Positions 8,327-16,447 of a stretch of DNA of 64,000 nucleotides are shown here, piece by piece. The position numbers and the translations under genes are program-made. How positions within the stretch are numbered: the first letter of the stretch is position 1; each line of letters opens with the position of its first letter. Origin of the DNA: Poriferisocius sp965200775 (GTDB lineage: Bacteria; Actinomycetota; Acidimicrobiia; Acidimicrobiales; Bin134). The notes beneath the pieces were generated by a model. The model was given only the letters and a program-made list of their open reading frames with translations. It was not told the origin of the DNA and searched no databases. The stretch lies in the NCBI GenBank assembly GCA_965200775.1, contig OZ241383.1, positions 992,001 through 1,056,000 on the forward strand, read 5' to 3'.

Positions 8327-8531
8327 ATCCCGCCCTCTTGTCTTGGCTCGGACCCGCCACAGGGCAGCTGCCGGAGGGACAAATACGGTCGGATTGTCAG
8401 AGGTCCCTGAGTCAGGTGAAGGCGGTAGCCTAAGGGACCGAGCCGAGGTTGATCCCCACCGTAAAGGGCCGGGCCGTCGAGGCCATGGCGCTCATCCGAA
8501 ACAACCAACCGATAACCCAAGGGAGGGTCCA
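8327..8531. other. Gap between znuB and katG with a long-loop hairpin
   Basis: No gene is seen in these 205 bases. The arms 8402-8411 (GGTCCCTGAG) and 8430-8439 (CTAAGGGACC) pair at 9 of 10 positions around an 18-base loop. No T-run follows. It could be a znuB transcript end or a structured 5' leader of katG. A GGGAGGG ribosome-binding site lies at 8521-8527. No FurA gene precedes katG, unlike mycobacteria. Confidence 0.4.
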
Positions 8532-10715
8532 ATGTCCGAGAGTGCGAGCCAGTGCCCGTTCACGGGAGCCAACACCGCCAAGAGGGCTTCGGCCACCGAG
8601 CAGTGGTGGCCCGAGCAGCTCAACCTGAAGATCCTGCATCAGCACTCGCCGGAGGCCGATCCGATGGGGGAGGGCTTCGACTACGCCGCCGAGTTCACCT
8701 CGCTCGACCTCGCTGAGGTGAAACAGGACATCGCCGGCGTGCTGGTGGACTCCAAGGAGTGGTGGCCGGCCGACTACGGACACTACGGCCCGCTGATGAT
8801 CCGCCTCACCTGGCATGCTGCCGGCACATACCGGATCGGCGACGGCAGGGGCGGGGGCGGCACCGGAGCCCAGCGGTTCGCCCCGCTCAATAGCTGGCCC
8901 GACAACGCCAGCCTCGACAAGGCCCGCCGGCTGCTGTGGCCCGTCAAGCAGAAGTACGGTCGCAAGCTCTCGTGGGCCGACCTGTTGATCTTGGCCGGCA
9001 ACGTGGCGCTGGAATCCATGGGGTTGGAGACGTTCGGGTTCGGCGGCGGGCGGCCCGACATCTGGGCTCCCGAGGAGGACATCTACTGGGGATCGGAAAA
9101 CGAGTGGCTGGGCGACGAGCGCTACACGGGCGAGCGCGATCTGGAGACCCCGCTGGGAGCGGTGCAGATGGGGCTCATCTACGTCAACCCCGAGGGTCCC
9201 AACGCCAACCCCGATCCGGTTGCGGCCGGAATCGACATCCGGGAGACGTTCGCCCGCATGGCCATGGACGACGAGGAGACCGTGGCGTTGATCGCCGGCG
9301 GCCACACCTTCGGCAAGGCCCACGGTGCCGCTTCAGACACCTACGTGGGGGCCGACCCCGAGGGGTCGAGCCTCGAGGAGCAGGGCCTGGGCTGGAGGAA
9401 CACATTTGGTACCGGCACCGGCGGCGACGCCATCACCAGCGGCCTGGAGGGAGCGTGGACCAACGATCCCGCCAGGTGGGACAACGGCTTCTTCGACAAT
9501 CTGTTCGGCTACGAGTGGGAGCTGACCCACAGCCCAGCCGGCGCTCAGCAGTGGCGCCCCACCGACCGGACCGCTGACGAAACAGTGCCCGACGCCCATG
9601 ATCCCACCAAGCGGCACGCCCCGATGATGCTGACCACCGATCTGGCGCTGCGGTTCGACCCGATCTACGAGCCGATCTCGCGTCGCTTCCATCAGAACCC
9701 CGATGAGCTGGCGGACGCCTTCGCTCGGGCCTGGTTCAAGCTCACCCACCGCGACATGGGCCCCGTGTCCCGTTACCTCGGCCCCGAGGTTCCCGACGAG
9801 GAACTGATCTGGCAGGACCCGGTGCCCACAGCCGAGGGAGAGCCCATCGGTAATGGTGAGATTGGCGACCTCAAGGCCATGATCCTGGATTCGGGATTGT
9901 CGGTGTCCCAGTTGGTGTCGACGGCGTGGGCTTCGGCTTCCACATTCCGGGGCACCGACATGCGGGGCGGAGCCAACGGCGCTCGCATCCGGCTGGCACC
10001 GCAGAACACCTGGGACGTGAATATTCAATCGGGAGTGGCCGAGGTGGTGGAGGCACTCGAACAAATCCAGGCCGAGTTCAACGCTCGGGGCGGCCCGCCG
10101 GTGTCGCTGGCCGACCTGATCGTGCTCGGTGGATGCGCTGCCGTCGAGAAGGCAGCCCGAGACGTCGGCCACGACGTGGCGGTGCCGTTCTCGCCCGGTC
10201 GCACCGACGCCTTCCAGGAGCAGACCGACGTGGAGAGCTTCGCAGTGTTGGAGCCCACCGCAGACGGTTTCCGCAACTACCTGGCTGACTTCCACAAGCG
10301 TCCCGCCGAGGAGCTGCTGGTGGACAAGGCGTTCCTGCTCAACCTGACCGCTCCCGAGATGACGGTGCTGGTGGGCGGGATGCGGTCCCTCGACGCCAAT
10401 GCCGGCGGGTCCCCACACGGGGTGCTCACCGATCAGCCCGGGACCTTGACCAACAAGTTCTTCACCAACTTGTTGTCCATGGACACCGAGTGGCGGCCGT
10501 CCGTGGACCAGCCCGGTGTCTATGAGGGCTGCGACCGCGCCACCGGGGAGCGGCGGTGGACCGCCACGGCTGCCGACCTGGTCTTCGGCTCGAACTCCCA
10601 GCTCCGGGCCATCGCCGAGGTGTACGGCTGCGACGACGGTCAAGAGAAGTTCGTAAGCGACTTCGCGGCCGCCTGGGCCAAGGTAATGGACCTGGACCGC
10701 TTCGACCTGGACTGA
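8532..10715 (+). CDS. katG: Catalase-peroxidase
   Basis: A 727-residue bifunctional haem enzyme that removes hydrogen peroxide, close to the family's usual 720-740 residues. The distal site is RLTWHAAGTYR with Arg91, Trp94 and His95. Tyr217 in GLIYVNPEG and Met243 in FARMAMDDEE complete the expected Trp-Tyr-Met crosslink that gives catalase activity. The proximal haem ligand is His258 in AGGHTFGKAHG. The duplicated C-terminal peroxidase-like domain is present and lacks haem ligands, as usual. The start is the ATG reading MSESASQCPF, preceded by GGGAGGG; the frame is open further upstream but without conserved sequence. The protein is cytoplasmic. Confidence 0.98.
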   Translation: MSESASQCPFTGANTAKRASATEQWWPEQLNLKILHQHSPEADPMGEGFDYAAEFTSLDLAEVKQDIAGVLVDSKEWWPADYGHYGPLMIRLTWHAAGTYRIGDGRGGGGTGAQRFAPLNSWPDNASLDKARRLLWPVKQKYGRKLSWADLLILAGNVALESMGLETFGFGGGRPDIWAPEEDIYWGSENEWLGDERYTGERDLETPLGAVQMGLIYVNPEGPNANPDPVAAGIDIRETFARMAMDDEETVALIAGGHTFGKAHGAASDTYVGADPEGSSLEEQGLGWRNTFGTGTGGDAITSGLEGAWTNDPARWDNGFFDNLFGYEWELTHSPAGAQQWRPTDRTADETVPDAHDPTKRHAPMMLTTDLALRFDPIYEPISRRFHQNPDELADAFARAWFKLTHRDMGPVSRYLGPEVPDEELIWQDPVPTAEGEPIGNGEIGDLKAMILDSGLSVSQLVSTAWASASTFRGTDMRGGANGARIRLAPQNTWDVNIQSGVAEVVEALEQIQAEFNARGGPPVSLADLIVLGGCAAVEKAARDVGHDVAVPFSPGRTDAFQEQTDVESFAVLEPTADGFRNYLADFHKRPAEELLVDKAFLLNLTAPEMTVLVGGMRSLDANAGGSPHGVLTDQPGTLTNKFFTNLLSMDTEWRPSVDQPGVYEGCDRATGERRWTATAADLVFGSNSQLRAIAEVYGCDDGQEKFVSDFAAAWAKVMDLDRFDLD

Positions 10716-10757
10716 GGCTGCTCTTCTCATCCCGCTCGTGACCTTTTGCACAGTGCG

Positions 10758-12089
10758 ATGAACGAGCCTCTGGATGCCCGGATTCAACGGCTGCTCGACC
10801 GGGACGAGGAGCTGCTGGCCTCGCCCTGGCAGCTATTCGACGACATCCGGTCGGCGTCTGATCCGGCCTTCTACAGCGAGGCCATGGGGGCCTGGGTGGT
10901 GACCGGCTACGAGCTGCTGCACGACATCGTGGTGGACACCGAGACATGGTCCAACCGGTCACCCACCGCCACCTACCGGTTCCGGGACCCGGTGGCCGTC
11001 CACGCCGACGCCATCGAGCAGGAGCAAGAGATGGCCGAGATGGTCCGGCGATTTCGCAGTCGCTCCCGGGGGCGGGTGCTCAACACCTCCGACCCACCCG
11101 AGCATGTGCGCCAGCGCAGGGCGCTGCACCGGGCGTTTCGCCCCGCTCGCCTACGGGCGCTGGAGCCCGAAGTGCAGGCGGTGTCCGATCAGCTCGTAGC
11201 CGGCTTCGCTCACCGGGGTCGCGCCGATCTGGTCAGCGAGTACGCCGTCTTGTTGCCCATGGTGATGATCTCCCGGATGCTCGGGGTTCCCGAGGACGAG
11301 CTGGAGACGTTCAAGGGATGGTCGGATGACTTCGCCATTCCCATCGGGCGGGCCAATCCCACCCGGGATGAGGTGCGCAGCTACATCAGGTCGGAATCCG
11401 AGTTCGAGGACTACTTCTCGGTCATGGTCGAACAGCGCCAAGCCGAACCCCGTGACGACCTCATCTCGGATGTTGCCAACGCTGAGGTTGATGGCGAACC
11501 CCTGACCCACGAGGAGCGCATGGGCGCGCTGAGGCAGTTCCTTTTGGCCGGCAACGAGACCACCACCACGCTTCTGGGCAACATCGGCCACCGCCTGGCC
11601 ACCGACCACGGACTGCGGGACCGGCTGGCCGCCGACCGGAACCAGGTGCCGGCCTTCGTCGAGGAGGCGCTCCGCCACGAGGGGCCGGTGACTGGCTTGT
11701 ACCGGGTGGCCACCCGCGACACCGAACTCGGCGGCAAGCCGGTGGCCCGTGGCCAGTTCGCCTGGCTGGCCTTCGCAGCCGCCAACCGCGACCCCCGGGC
11801 GTGCCCGGTGCCGCACAACTTCGACATCGACCGGGAAACCAACGACCACGTGGCCTTCGGGTACGGCGAGCACTACTGCATCGGGCAGGGCCTGGCACGC
11901 CTGGAGGCCAAAGTCGGCACCAACGCCCTACTCGACTTGCCCAATCTGTCGCTGGCCGACGACCACGCCGACGCCTTCATGGACAGCTACATCCTGCGAG
12001 GCCGCACCCGTCTCATGGTCACCTTCGACCTGATGGATGGCCTTGTGCCGGCCAACAGCGACTCACTGCCGCAACCTCTTGATCCTTAG
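10758..12089 (+). CDS. Cytochrome P450
   Basis: A 443-residue soluble bacterial-type P450. The oxygen-binding I helix is FLLAGNETTTT, the K-helix ExxR is EEALRHEGP, and the haem loop is AFGYGEHYCIGQG with Cys374 as the iron ligand. It would hydroxylate an organic substrate using electrons from a ferredoxin and reductase, neither of which is encoded nearby. The ATG reading MNEPLDARIQ was chosen; an in-frame TTG four codons earlier is possible. It lies 42 bases after katG in the same direction and may be cotranscribed. Family number and substrate cannot be assigned. Confidence 0.93.
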   Translation: MNEPLDARIQRLLDRDEELLASPWQLFDDIRSASDPAFYSEAMGAWVVTGYELLHDIVVDTETWSNRSPTATYRFRDPVAVHADAIEQEQEMAEMVRRFRSRSRGRVLNTSDPPEHVRQRRALHRAFRPARLRALEPEVQAVSDQLVAGFAHRGRADLVSEYAVLLPMVMISRMLGVPEDELETFKGWSDDFAIPIGRANPTRDEVRSYIRSESEFEDYFSVMVEQRQAEPRDDLISDVANAEVDGEPLTHEERMGALRQFLLAGNETTTTLLGNIGHRLATDHGLRDRLAADRNQVPAFVEEALRHEGPVTGLYRVATRDTELGGKPVARGQFAWLAFAAANRDPRACPVPHNFDIDRETNDHVAFGYGEHYCIGQGLARLEAKVGTNALLDLPNLSLADDHADAFMDSYILRGRTRLMVTFDLMDGLVPANSDSLPQPLDP

Positions 12090-12158
12090 CTCGGTGTATA
12101 GCTGCCGTCCAGTGTTGCCGGCCAGTCCGCAAGAACATGAATGCCGAGGCAGTAATGG

Positions 12159-12188
12159 TTGACAGTGTTGACTACGTATTCATATCCT
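12159..12188 (+). promoter_or_regulatory. Promoter with LacI-type operator upstream of first SnoaL-like gene
   Basis: A perfect -35 hexamer TTGACA (12159-12164) is followed after 18 bases by TATCCT (12183-12188). The spacer holds TGACTACGTATTCA (12169-12182), identical at 13 of 14 positions to the perfect palindrome found in the promoter of the LacI gene at 13281-13294. The central CG pair is typical of LacI/GalR operators. Bound repressor would cover the spacer between both hexamers. The predicted start falls near 12195. Confidence 0.75.
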
Positions 12189-12216
12189 GCCACGACGACC
12201 AGGGAAGGGGAGCACG

Positions 12217-13212
12217 TTGAGCGGGGGACCGGCTGACACAGACATGGCAGGATTCGATTCGAGGTTCGCGGATCCACCCGCTTACATCCTCGGCATAACC
12301 GCGGAGATCTGGGAGGGTCGCGGTGTCCACTCCCTGCGCCACTACTACAGCCCGGACATCCCCGTACGGTCGCCTGCCGGAGTCACCGTCGGCAACGAGG
12401 AGGTCATTGCGGCAACCCTGGCCACGTTGGCCGAGTTTCCCGACCGCCAACTGTACGGAGAGGACGTCATCTGGAGCAGCGACCCCGACGGGGGATTCCT
12501 GTCTTCGCACCGCATCCTGTCCACCGCCACCCATGACGGCGACGGGGCATACGGGCCGGCAACCGGCACCAAGCTCCGGTACCGGATCATCGCCGATTGT
12601 GCAGCTCGCGGAGACCGGATCTACGACGAGTGGCTGATCAGAGATCAGGGGGCGATCGTGCGGCAACTGGGAGTGGAGCCCAAGCAGTACGCCGCCGACC
12701 AGATTGAAGCCGAAGGTGGCCCGGAGCAAGCAGCAAAGCCGTTTGGGCCCAACACCGATAGGCCGGCCACCTATCGGGGAACAGGCAACGATCACGAGGC
12801 CGGGGTCCGCTACCGGGACATACTCGACCGCCTTATGAGGGGAGAACTGGCCACGGTGGGTTCCGATTACGACCGTGCTGTGCAGATCGAACTCCCGGGG
12901 GGTCGGACCGACCACGGCCGGGACGCTGCTGAAACCTTCTGGACGCAACTGCGGGCCGCGTTTCCCGACGCGCACTTCAGTGTTCATCACCAGATAGGAC
13001 GTGATGACGCCGGGCTGCCGGCTCGGGGGGCGATCCGCTGGTCGCTGGATGGCACACACAGCGGCTGGGGGGCATTCGGCGCGCCGAGCGGGGTCCGTGT
13101 CCACGTGATGGGCATAAGCCACGCCGAGTTCGGTCCCTGGGGGCTCAGACGCGAGTTCGTCCTTATCGACGAGACCGCTATCTGGAAGCAGATCCTGCTC
13201 CACACCGGCTGA
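12217..13212 (+). CDS. Double-domain SnoaL/NTF2-like protein (first of three in the cluster)
   Basis: A 331-residue protein made of two alpha+beta-barrel (NTF2-like) halves, about residues 20-155 and 195-330. The halves share the pattern of a helical start (PAYILGITAEIWEGRGV; VRYRDILDRLMRGELATVG) and a central acidic strand. The family contains polyketide cyclases, steroid isomerases and ester hydrolases, so chemistry cannot be inferred. Similar double-domain proteins lie at 21927-22988 and near 24270-25346. The TTG start at 12217 is chosen because AGGGAAGGGGAG ends 5 bases before it; an ATG at 12244 is the alternative. The gene has its own promoter with a LacI-type operator, so it appears co-regulated with the downstream operon. 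Confidence 0.82.
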   Translation: MSGGPADTDMAGFDSRFADPPAYILGITAEIWEGRGVHSLRHYYSPDIPVRSPAGVTVGNEEVIAATLATLAEFPDRQLYGEDVIWSSDPDGGFLSSHRILSTATHDGDGAYGPATGTKLRYRIIADCAARGDRIYDEWLIRDQGAIVRQLGVEPKQYAADQIEAEGGPEQAAKPFGPNTDRPATYRGTGNDHEAGVRYRDILDRLMRGELATVGSDYDRAVQIELPGGRTDHGRDAAETFWTQLRAAFPDAHFSVHHQIGRDDAGLPARGAIRWSLDGTHSGWGAFGAPSGVRVHVMGISHAEFGPWGLRREFVLIDETAIWKQILLHTG

Positions 13213-13271
13213 AACCGAAGCCCGGGCAACCACAACAGTGGACAAAAACACGGACATCTGCAATCCAGGGA

Positions 13272-13300
13272 TTGACAGAATGAATACGTATTCATAAATT
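13272..13300 (+). promoter_or_regulatory. Promoter of the catabolic operon with perfect 14-bp palindromic operator
   Basis: TTGACA (13272-13277), a 17-base spacer and TAAATT (13295-13300) form a near-consensus sigma-70-type promoter. The spacer contains the perfect palindrome TGAATACGTATTCA (13281-13294). The predicted start falls about 13307, only two or so bases before the GTG of the LacI gene, so the transcript is probably leaderless. The arrangement suggests autoregulation of the LacI repressor and control of the genes to 25346. Confidence 0.8.
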
Positions 13301-13308
13301 GGCGATTT

Positions 13309-14328
13309 GTGGCAGCAGCTAGAGGGGGGAGCGGCCGGGTGACGTCGGTCGATGTTGCCTCCGAGTCCGGGGTCTCGCAGGCCACGGTGGCTCGGGTGTT
13401 CTCGTCGCCCCACCTGGTTTCCGACGACACCCGCTCTCGGGTCGAAGAGGTCGCCGCCCGGCTGGGTTATGTCCCCAACGCAATAGCTCGCAGCCTTAAA
13501 TCGGAGCGGACCAACATCATCGGTGCCGTAGTCCCCGCGTTCGGTGAGTACTGGCAGAACGTGCTGACGGAGTTCAGCAGGCAGCTCGCCCGGGCCGACC
13601 GGCAACTCCTGCTGTTCAGCTTCGCCGACCCCGAGGATGTCGATGTCGCTCTGGCCGCAGTGGCCCAGTACCGCTTGGATGGGCTCCTTCTGGCTTCCGC
13701 AACCATCGGTACCGAACAGCTCTCTCGCACCGGAAACCAGGACATTCCCGTGGTGGCGTTCAACCAGCCGGCCGCGGTGGGGCTCGTACCATCGGTTTCC
13801 GTTGACAACGAGGCCGGGATGAGCGAACTGGCTCGTCACCTGATCGCCGTCGGGATAACCGAAGCGGTTTACGTGGGTGGAATAGCCGGGGCCTCAACCG
13901 ATCAACTGCGGTACCGGGGTGCGGTGAGCACCCTGGCCGAGGCCGGTGTGGCGCTTCCGTACATCGAGGCAGGCGCATACACCTACGAGGCCGGCTACAA
14001 GACCGCCGCCCACATCGTCGAGCGGGATTCCGTTCCCCATGCCGTTATGGTCGGAAGCGACGAGGTTGCCTTCGGGTTGTCGGATGGACTGCAAGCCGCC
14101 GGACTCCGGGTGCCCGACGACATCCTGCTCACCGGCTTCGACGGCCTGCCAGAGGCCTCGTGGGCCAGCTACGACCTCACAACCTTGGTGCAGAACACCA
14201 GCGTTTTGGTCAGCCACGCGGTCAAGCTTCTGATGGCCGATGTCACCCCACAGGGCGAATCCCCCGCCAACGTCGTGGTGCCCGGCACCTTGCGTCCGGG
14301 ACGGACAACCCGGAGATCCGATGGCTGA
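13309..14328 (+). CDS. LacI-family transcriptional regulator of the catabolic operon
   Basis: A 339-residue LacI/GalR repressor. The N-terminal helix-turn-helix reads TSVDVASESGVSQATVARVFSS, and the hinge region YVPNAIARSLKSERTNIIG is followed by a periplasmic-binding-like sensor domain with the family's VGSDEVAFGLSDGL and LTGFDGLPEAS segments. It should bind the 14-bp palindromes at 13281-13294 and 12169-12182 and release them on binding a small-molecule inducer, presumably the imported substrate or an intermediate. The GTG start is almost at the predicted transcript start. Its stop overlaps the start of the next gene by 8 bases, so regulator and enzymes are translationally coupled. Confidence 0.93.
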   Translation: MAAARGGSGRVTSVDVASESGVSQATVARVFSSPHLVSDDTRSRVEEVAARLGYVPNAIARSLKSERTNIIGAVVPAFGEYWQNVLTEFSRQLARADRQLLLFSFADPEDVDVALAAVAQYRLDGLLLASATIGTEQLSRTGNQDIPVVAFNQPAAVGLVPSVSVDNEAGMSELARHLIAVGITEAVYVGGIAGASTDQLRYRGAVSTLAEAGVALPYIEAGAYTYEAGYKTAAHIVERDSVPHAVMVGSDEVAFGLSDGLQAAGLRVPDDILLTGFDGLPEASWASYDLTTLVQNTSVLVSHAVKLLMADVTPQGESPANVVVPGTLRPGRTTRRSDG

Positions 14329-15604
14329 GATACTCAAGGATGCCACGAAGAAGGGCGCTCACGGAGCCGACCTGGACCTGGCAGAGCGGGTTCGCGGGCT
14401 CATAACCGACATCGAAGAGCGCGGCGAGGAAGCGGTGCGGGAGATGTCCTCGGAATTCGACAATTGGGCCCCCGAGCGGTTCCAACTGGATCGAGAGCAG
14501 ATCGAGGAGATCGTCGCCGGGGTAGATCCGGCAACGGTCGAGGACATCAGGTTTGCACAGGCCCAAATCCGCAACTTCGCCCAGGCTCAACTCCATTCGC
14601 TCACCGACATGGAGGTGGAGACCCTGCCCGGGGTCACGCTGGGCCACAAGAACATTCCGGTTGGTTCCGTCGGGGCCTACGTGCCCGGTGGGCGCTACCC
14701 GATGGTGGCCTCGGCCCACATGAGCGTGCTCACCGCCAAAGTGGCCGGAGTGCCCAGGGTGGCGGCTTGCACCCCGCCGATCAACGGTGGCGTGCCTGCC
14801 GAAACGGTGACCGCCATGCACCTTGCCGGAGCCGACGAGATTTACCTGTTGGGAGGCGTCCAGGCGGTTGCATCCCTGGCCCTCGGCACCGAGTTTGTCG
14901 ATCCCGTGGACGTGCTCGTCGGGCCCGGTAATGCGTTCGTGGCCGAGGCCAAGCGGCAACTCTACGGTCGGGTCGGAATCGACTTGCCCGCCGGCCCCAC
15001 CGAGACCCTGCTACTGGCCGACGACACCGTGGATGGTGAGATCTGCGCCACCGACCTACTGGGCCAGGCCGAACATGGCCCCACATCTCCCGCCGTGCTG
15101 CTCACAACATCTCACCGGCTCGGACTCGACACCATCGCCCAGGTGCAGCGACAGCTCGAGATCCTCCCCACCGCGGACATCGCGTCAAGGGCATGGGAGG
15201 ACTACGGCCGGGTGATCGTCTGCCGGGACAAGGCCGAGATGCTGACTATTGCGAATGAGCTGGCCTTCGAACATGTGCAGGTAATGACCTCCGACGACGA
15301 CTACTTCCTCGACAATATGACCAACTACGGCGCGCTGTTCCTCGGTCCGATGACCAACGTGTCCTACGGCGACAAGGTGATCGGCACAAACCACACCCTG
15401 CCGACCCAGGGGGCGGCTCGCTACACGGGGGGACTGTGGGTCGGGAAGTTCATCAAGACGGTCACCTACCAACGGGTGACCGACCCGGCTTCGAGCGCGT
15501 TGATCGGTGAGTACTGCAGCCGGCTGTGCGCCATCGAGAACTTCGCAGGGCACCAGGCCCAGGCCGACATCCGGGTTAGGCGATATGGCGAGTCCCCAGC
15601 ATGA
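14321..15604 (+). CDS. Histidinol dehydrogenase-family enzyme, HpsN-like (sulfopropanediol dehydrogenase type)
   Basis: A 427-residue zinc- and NAD-dependent dehydrogenase of the HisD fold. All catalytic and zinc positions are recognisable: Gln249 and His252 in GQAEHG, Glu317-His318 in AFEHVQV, Asp351 and His358 in YGDKVIGTNHTLP, and His411 in ENFAGHQ. It sits in a transporter and SDR operon under a LacI regulator, with no other his gene nearby. Segments GAYVPGGRYPMVASAHMSV and TGGLWVGKFIKTVTYQ resemble the catabolic HpsN branch, which oxidises 2,3-dihydroxypropane-1-sulfonate to sulfolactate. The expected reaction is a two-step oxidation of a primary alcohol to an acid. Substrate is inferred, and no sulfolactate-processing genes (suyAB, slcD, cuyA) are seen. 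ATG overlaps the LacI gene end. Confidence 0.85.
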   Translation: MAEILKDATKKGAHGADLDLAERVRGLITDIEERGEEAVREMSSEFDNWAPERFQLDREQIEEIVAGVDPATVEDIRFAQAQIRNFAQAQLHSLTDMEVETLPGVTLGHKNIPVGSVGAYVPGGRYPMVASAHMSVLTAKVAGVPRVAACTPPINGGVPAETVTAMHLAGADEIYLLGGVQAVASLALGTEFVDPVDVLVGPGNAFVAEAKRQLYGRVGIDLPAGPTETLLLADDTVDGEICATDLLGQAEHGPTSPAVLLTTSHRLGLDTIAQVQRQLEILPTADIASRAWEDYGRVIVCRDKAEMLTIANELAFEHVQVMTSDDDYFLDNMTNYGALFLGPMTNVSYGDKVIGTNHTLPTQGAARYTGGLWVGKFIKTVTYQRVTDPASSALIGEYCSRLCAIENFAGHQAQADIRVRRYGESPA

Positions 15605-16335
15605 GAACCGCAGTCGTGATCGGGGCAACCGGCGGGATCGGGTCGGCCATCACCCGCCGACTTGCTCAGGACGGAATGACTGTGGCCGTCGGCTACAACC
15701 GCTCAGCCGAACGGGCCGGCCGACTCGTGGCCGAACTTCCCGGGTCGGGGCACCGTGCCGTACGAGCATCAGTGCTGGAGTCATCGTCTCTGGCCGCCGC
15801 AGCAGAGAGCCTCGCCGAGGTCGGAAGTGTGGAGGTGCTGGTCAACTGCGCCGGGGTAACCCGGCCGGTCCGTCATGATGATCTCGACGGGCTCGACGAC
15901 GACCTGATTGACGAGATTTTCACCACCAATTGGCGGGGACCGTTCGCTACCATCCGGGCGTTCCGCTCGCTGCTTGATGCCGCAGGTAACGCCGTGGTGG
16001 TCAACATCTCCTCGGTGGCCGGGGTTACAGGGCAGGGCTCAAACGTGGCCTATTGCGCTTCCAAGGCGGCCCTGGACTCCATGACCCGCTCGCTCGGTCG
16101 AGCATTGGCCCCAAACATTCGGGTGATGTCGGTATCGCCGGGATGGGTGATGGGGGAGTATGCCGCTCGGATGCCTCCCGAGGTGCTCGACGAGCAACGG
16201 AGGGCAACCCCTCTGGCCCGTCTCGCAACCCCCGAGGACGTAGCTGCGGCGGTAAGTGCCGCGGTTAACGACCTTCCGTTCACCACTGGCTCCATCATCG
16301 CCGTCGACGGTGGCCGGCCCCTGGGAACCTCATGA
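15601..16335 (+). CDS. Short-chain dehydrogenase/reductase
   Basis: A 244-residue classical SDR. The NAD(P)-binding motif is GATGGIG (residues 8-14), followed by NCAGV, the serine of NISSVAG, and catalytic Tyr and Lys in YCASK. The C terminus GSIIAVDGGRP is typical of FabG-like enzymes. Its ATG overlaps the preceding dehydrogenase stop in an ATGA, so the two are translationally coupled. It probably interconverts a hydroxyl and a keto group on the same pathway intermediate, in the way HpsO/HpsP serve dihydroxypropanesulfonate. That role is inferred from position only. Confidence 0.9.
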   Translation: MRTAVVIGATGGIGSAITRRLAQDGMTVAVGYNRSAERAGRLVAELPGSGHRAVRASVLESSSLAAAAESLAEVGSVEVLVNCAGVTRPVRHDDLDGLDDDLIDEIFTTNWRGPFATIRAFRSLLDAAGNAVVVNISSVAGVTGQGSNVAYCASKAALDSMTRSLGRALAPNIRVMSVSPGWVMGEYAARMPPEVLDEQRRATPLARLATPEDVAAAVSAAVNDLPFTTGSIIAVDGGRPLGTS

Positions 16336-16424
16336 ACGCAATGTTCGAGCCCCGCTATGTCCATCGAGAAAATCGCTGCGTCTCACCCCTAGAGGTGGGC
16401 AGCAACCAGCCCGACGATCACCAC

Positions 16425-16441
16425 GCCTCGAAATGCGAGGC
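16425..16441 (+). promoter_or_regulatory. Small hairpin covering the ribosome-binding region of the bicupin gene
   Basis: GCCTCG (16425-16430) and CGAGGC (16436-16441) form a perfect 6-bp stem with an AAATG loop. The right arm and the following GGG contain the only plausible ribosome-binding sequence (GAGGCGGG), 4 bases before the ATG at 16448. It may lower translation of the cupin relative to its neighbours. The rest of the 112-base gap after the SDR holds no gene. Confidence 0.4.
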
Positions 16442-16447
16442 GGGCCG

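Noticed and set aside
8402..8439. Riboswitch before katG
   Set aside because: Only one long-loop stem is evident and no known riboswitch core could be matched.
14321..15604. Histidine biosynthesis gene hisD
   Set aside because: The active site fits the HisD fold, but the gene is in a LacI-controlled importer operon with no other his genes, and its sequence resembles the catabolic HpsN branch.
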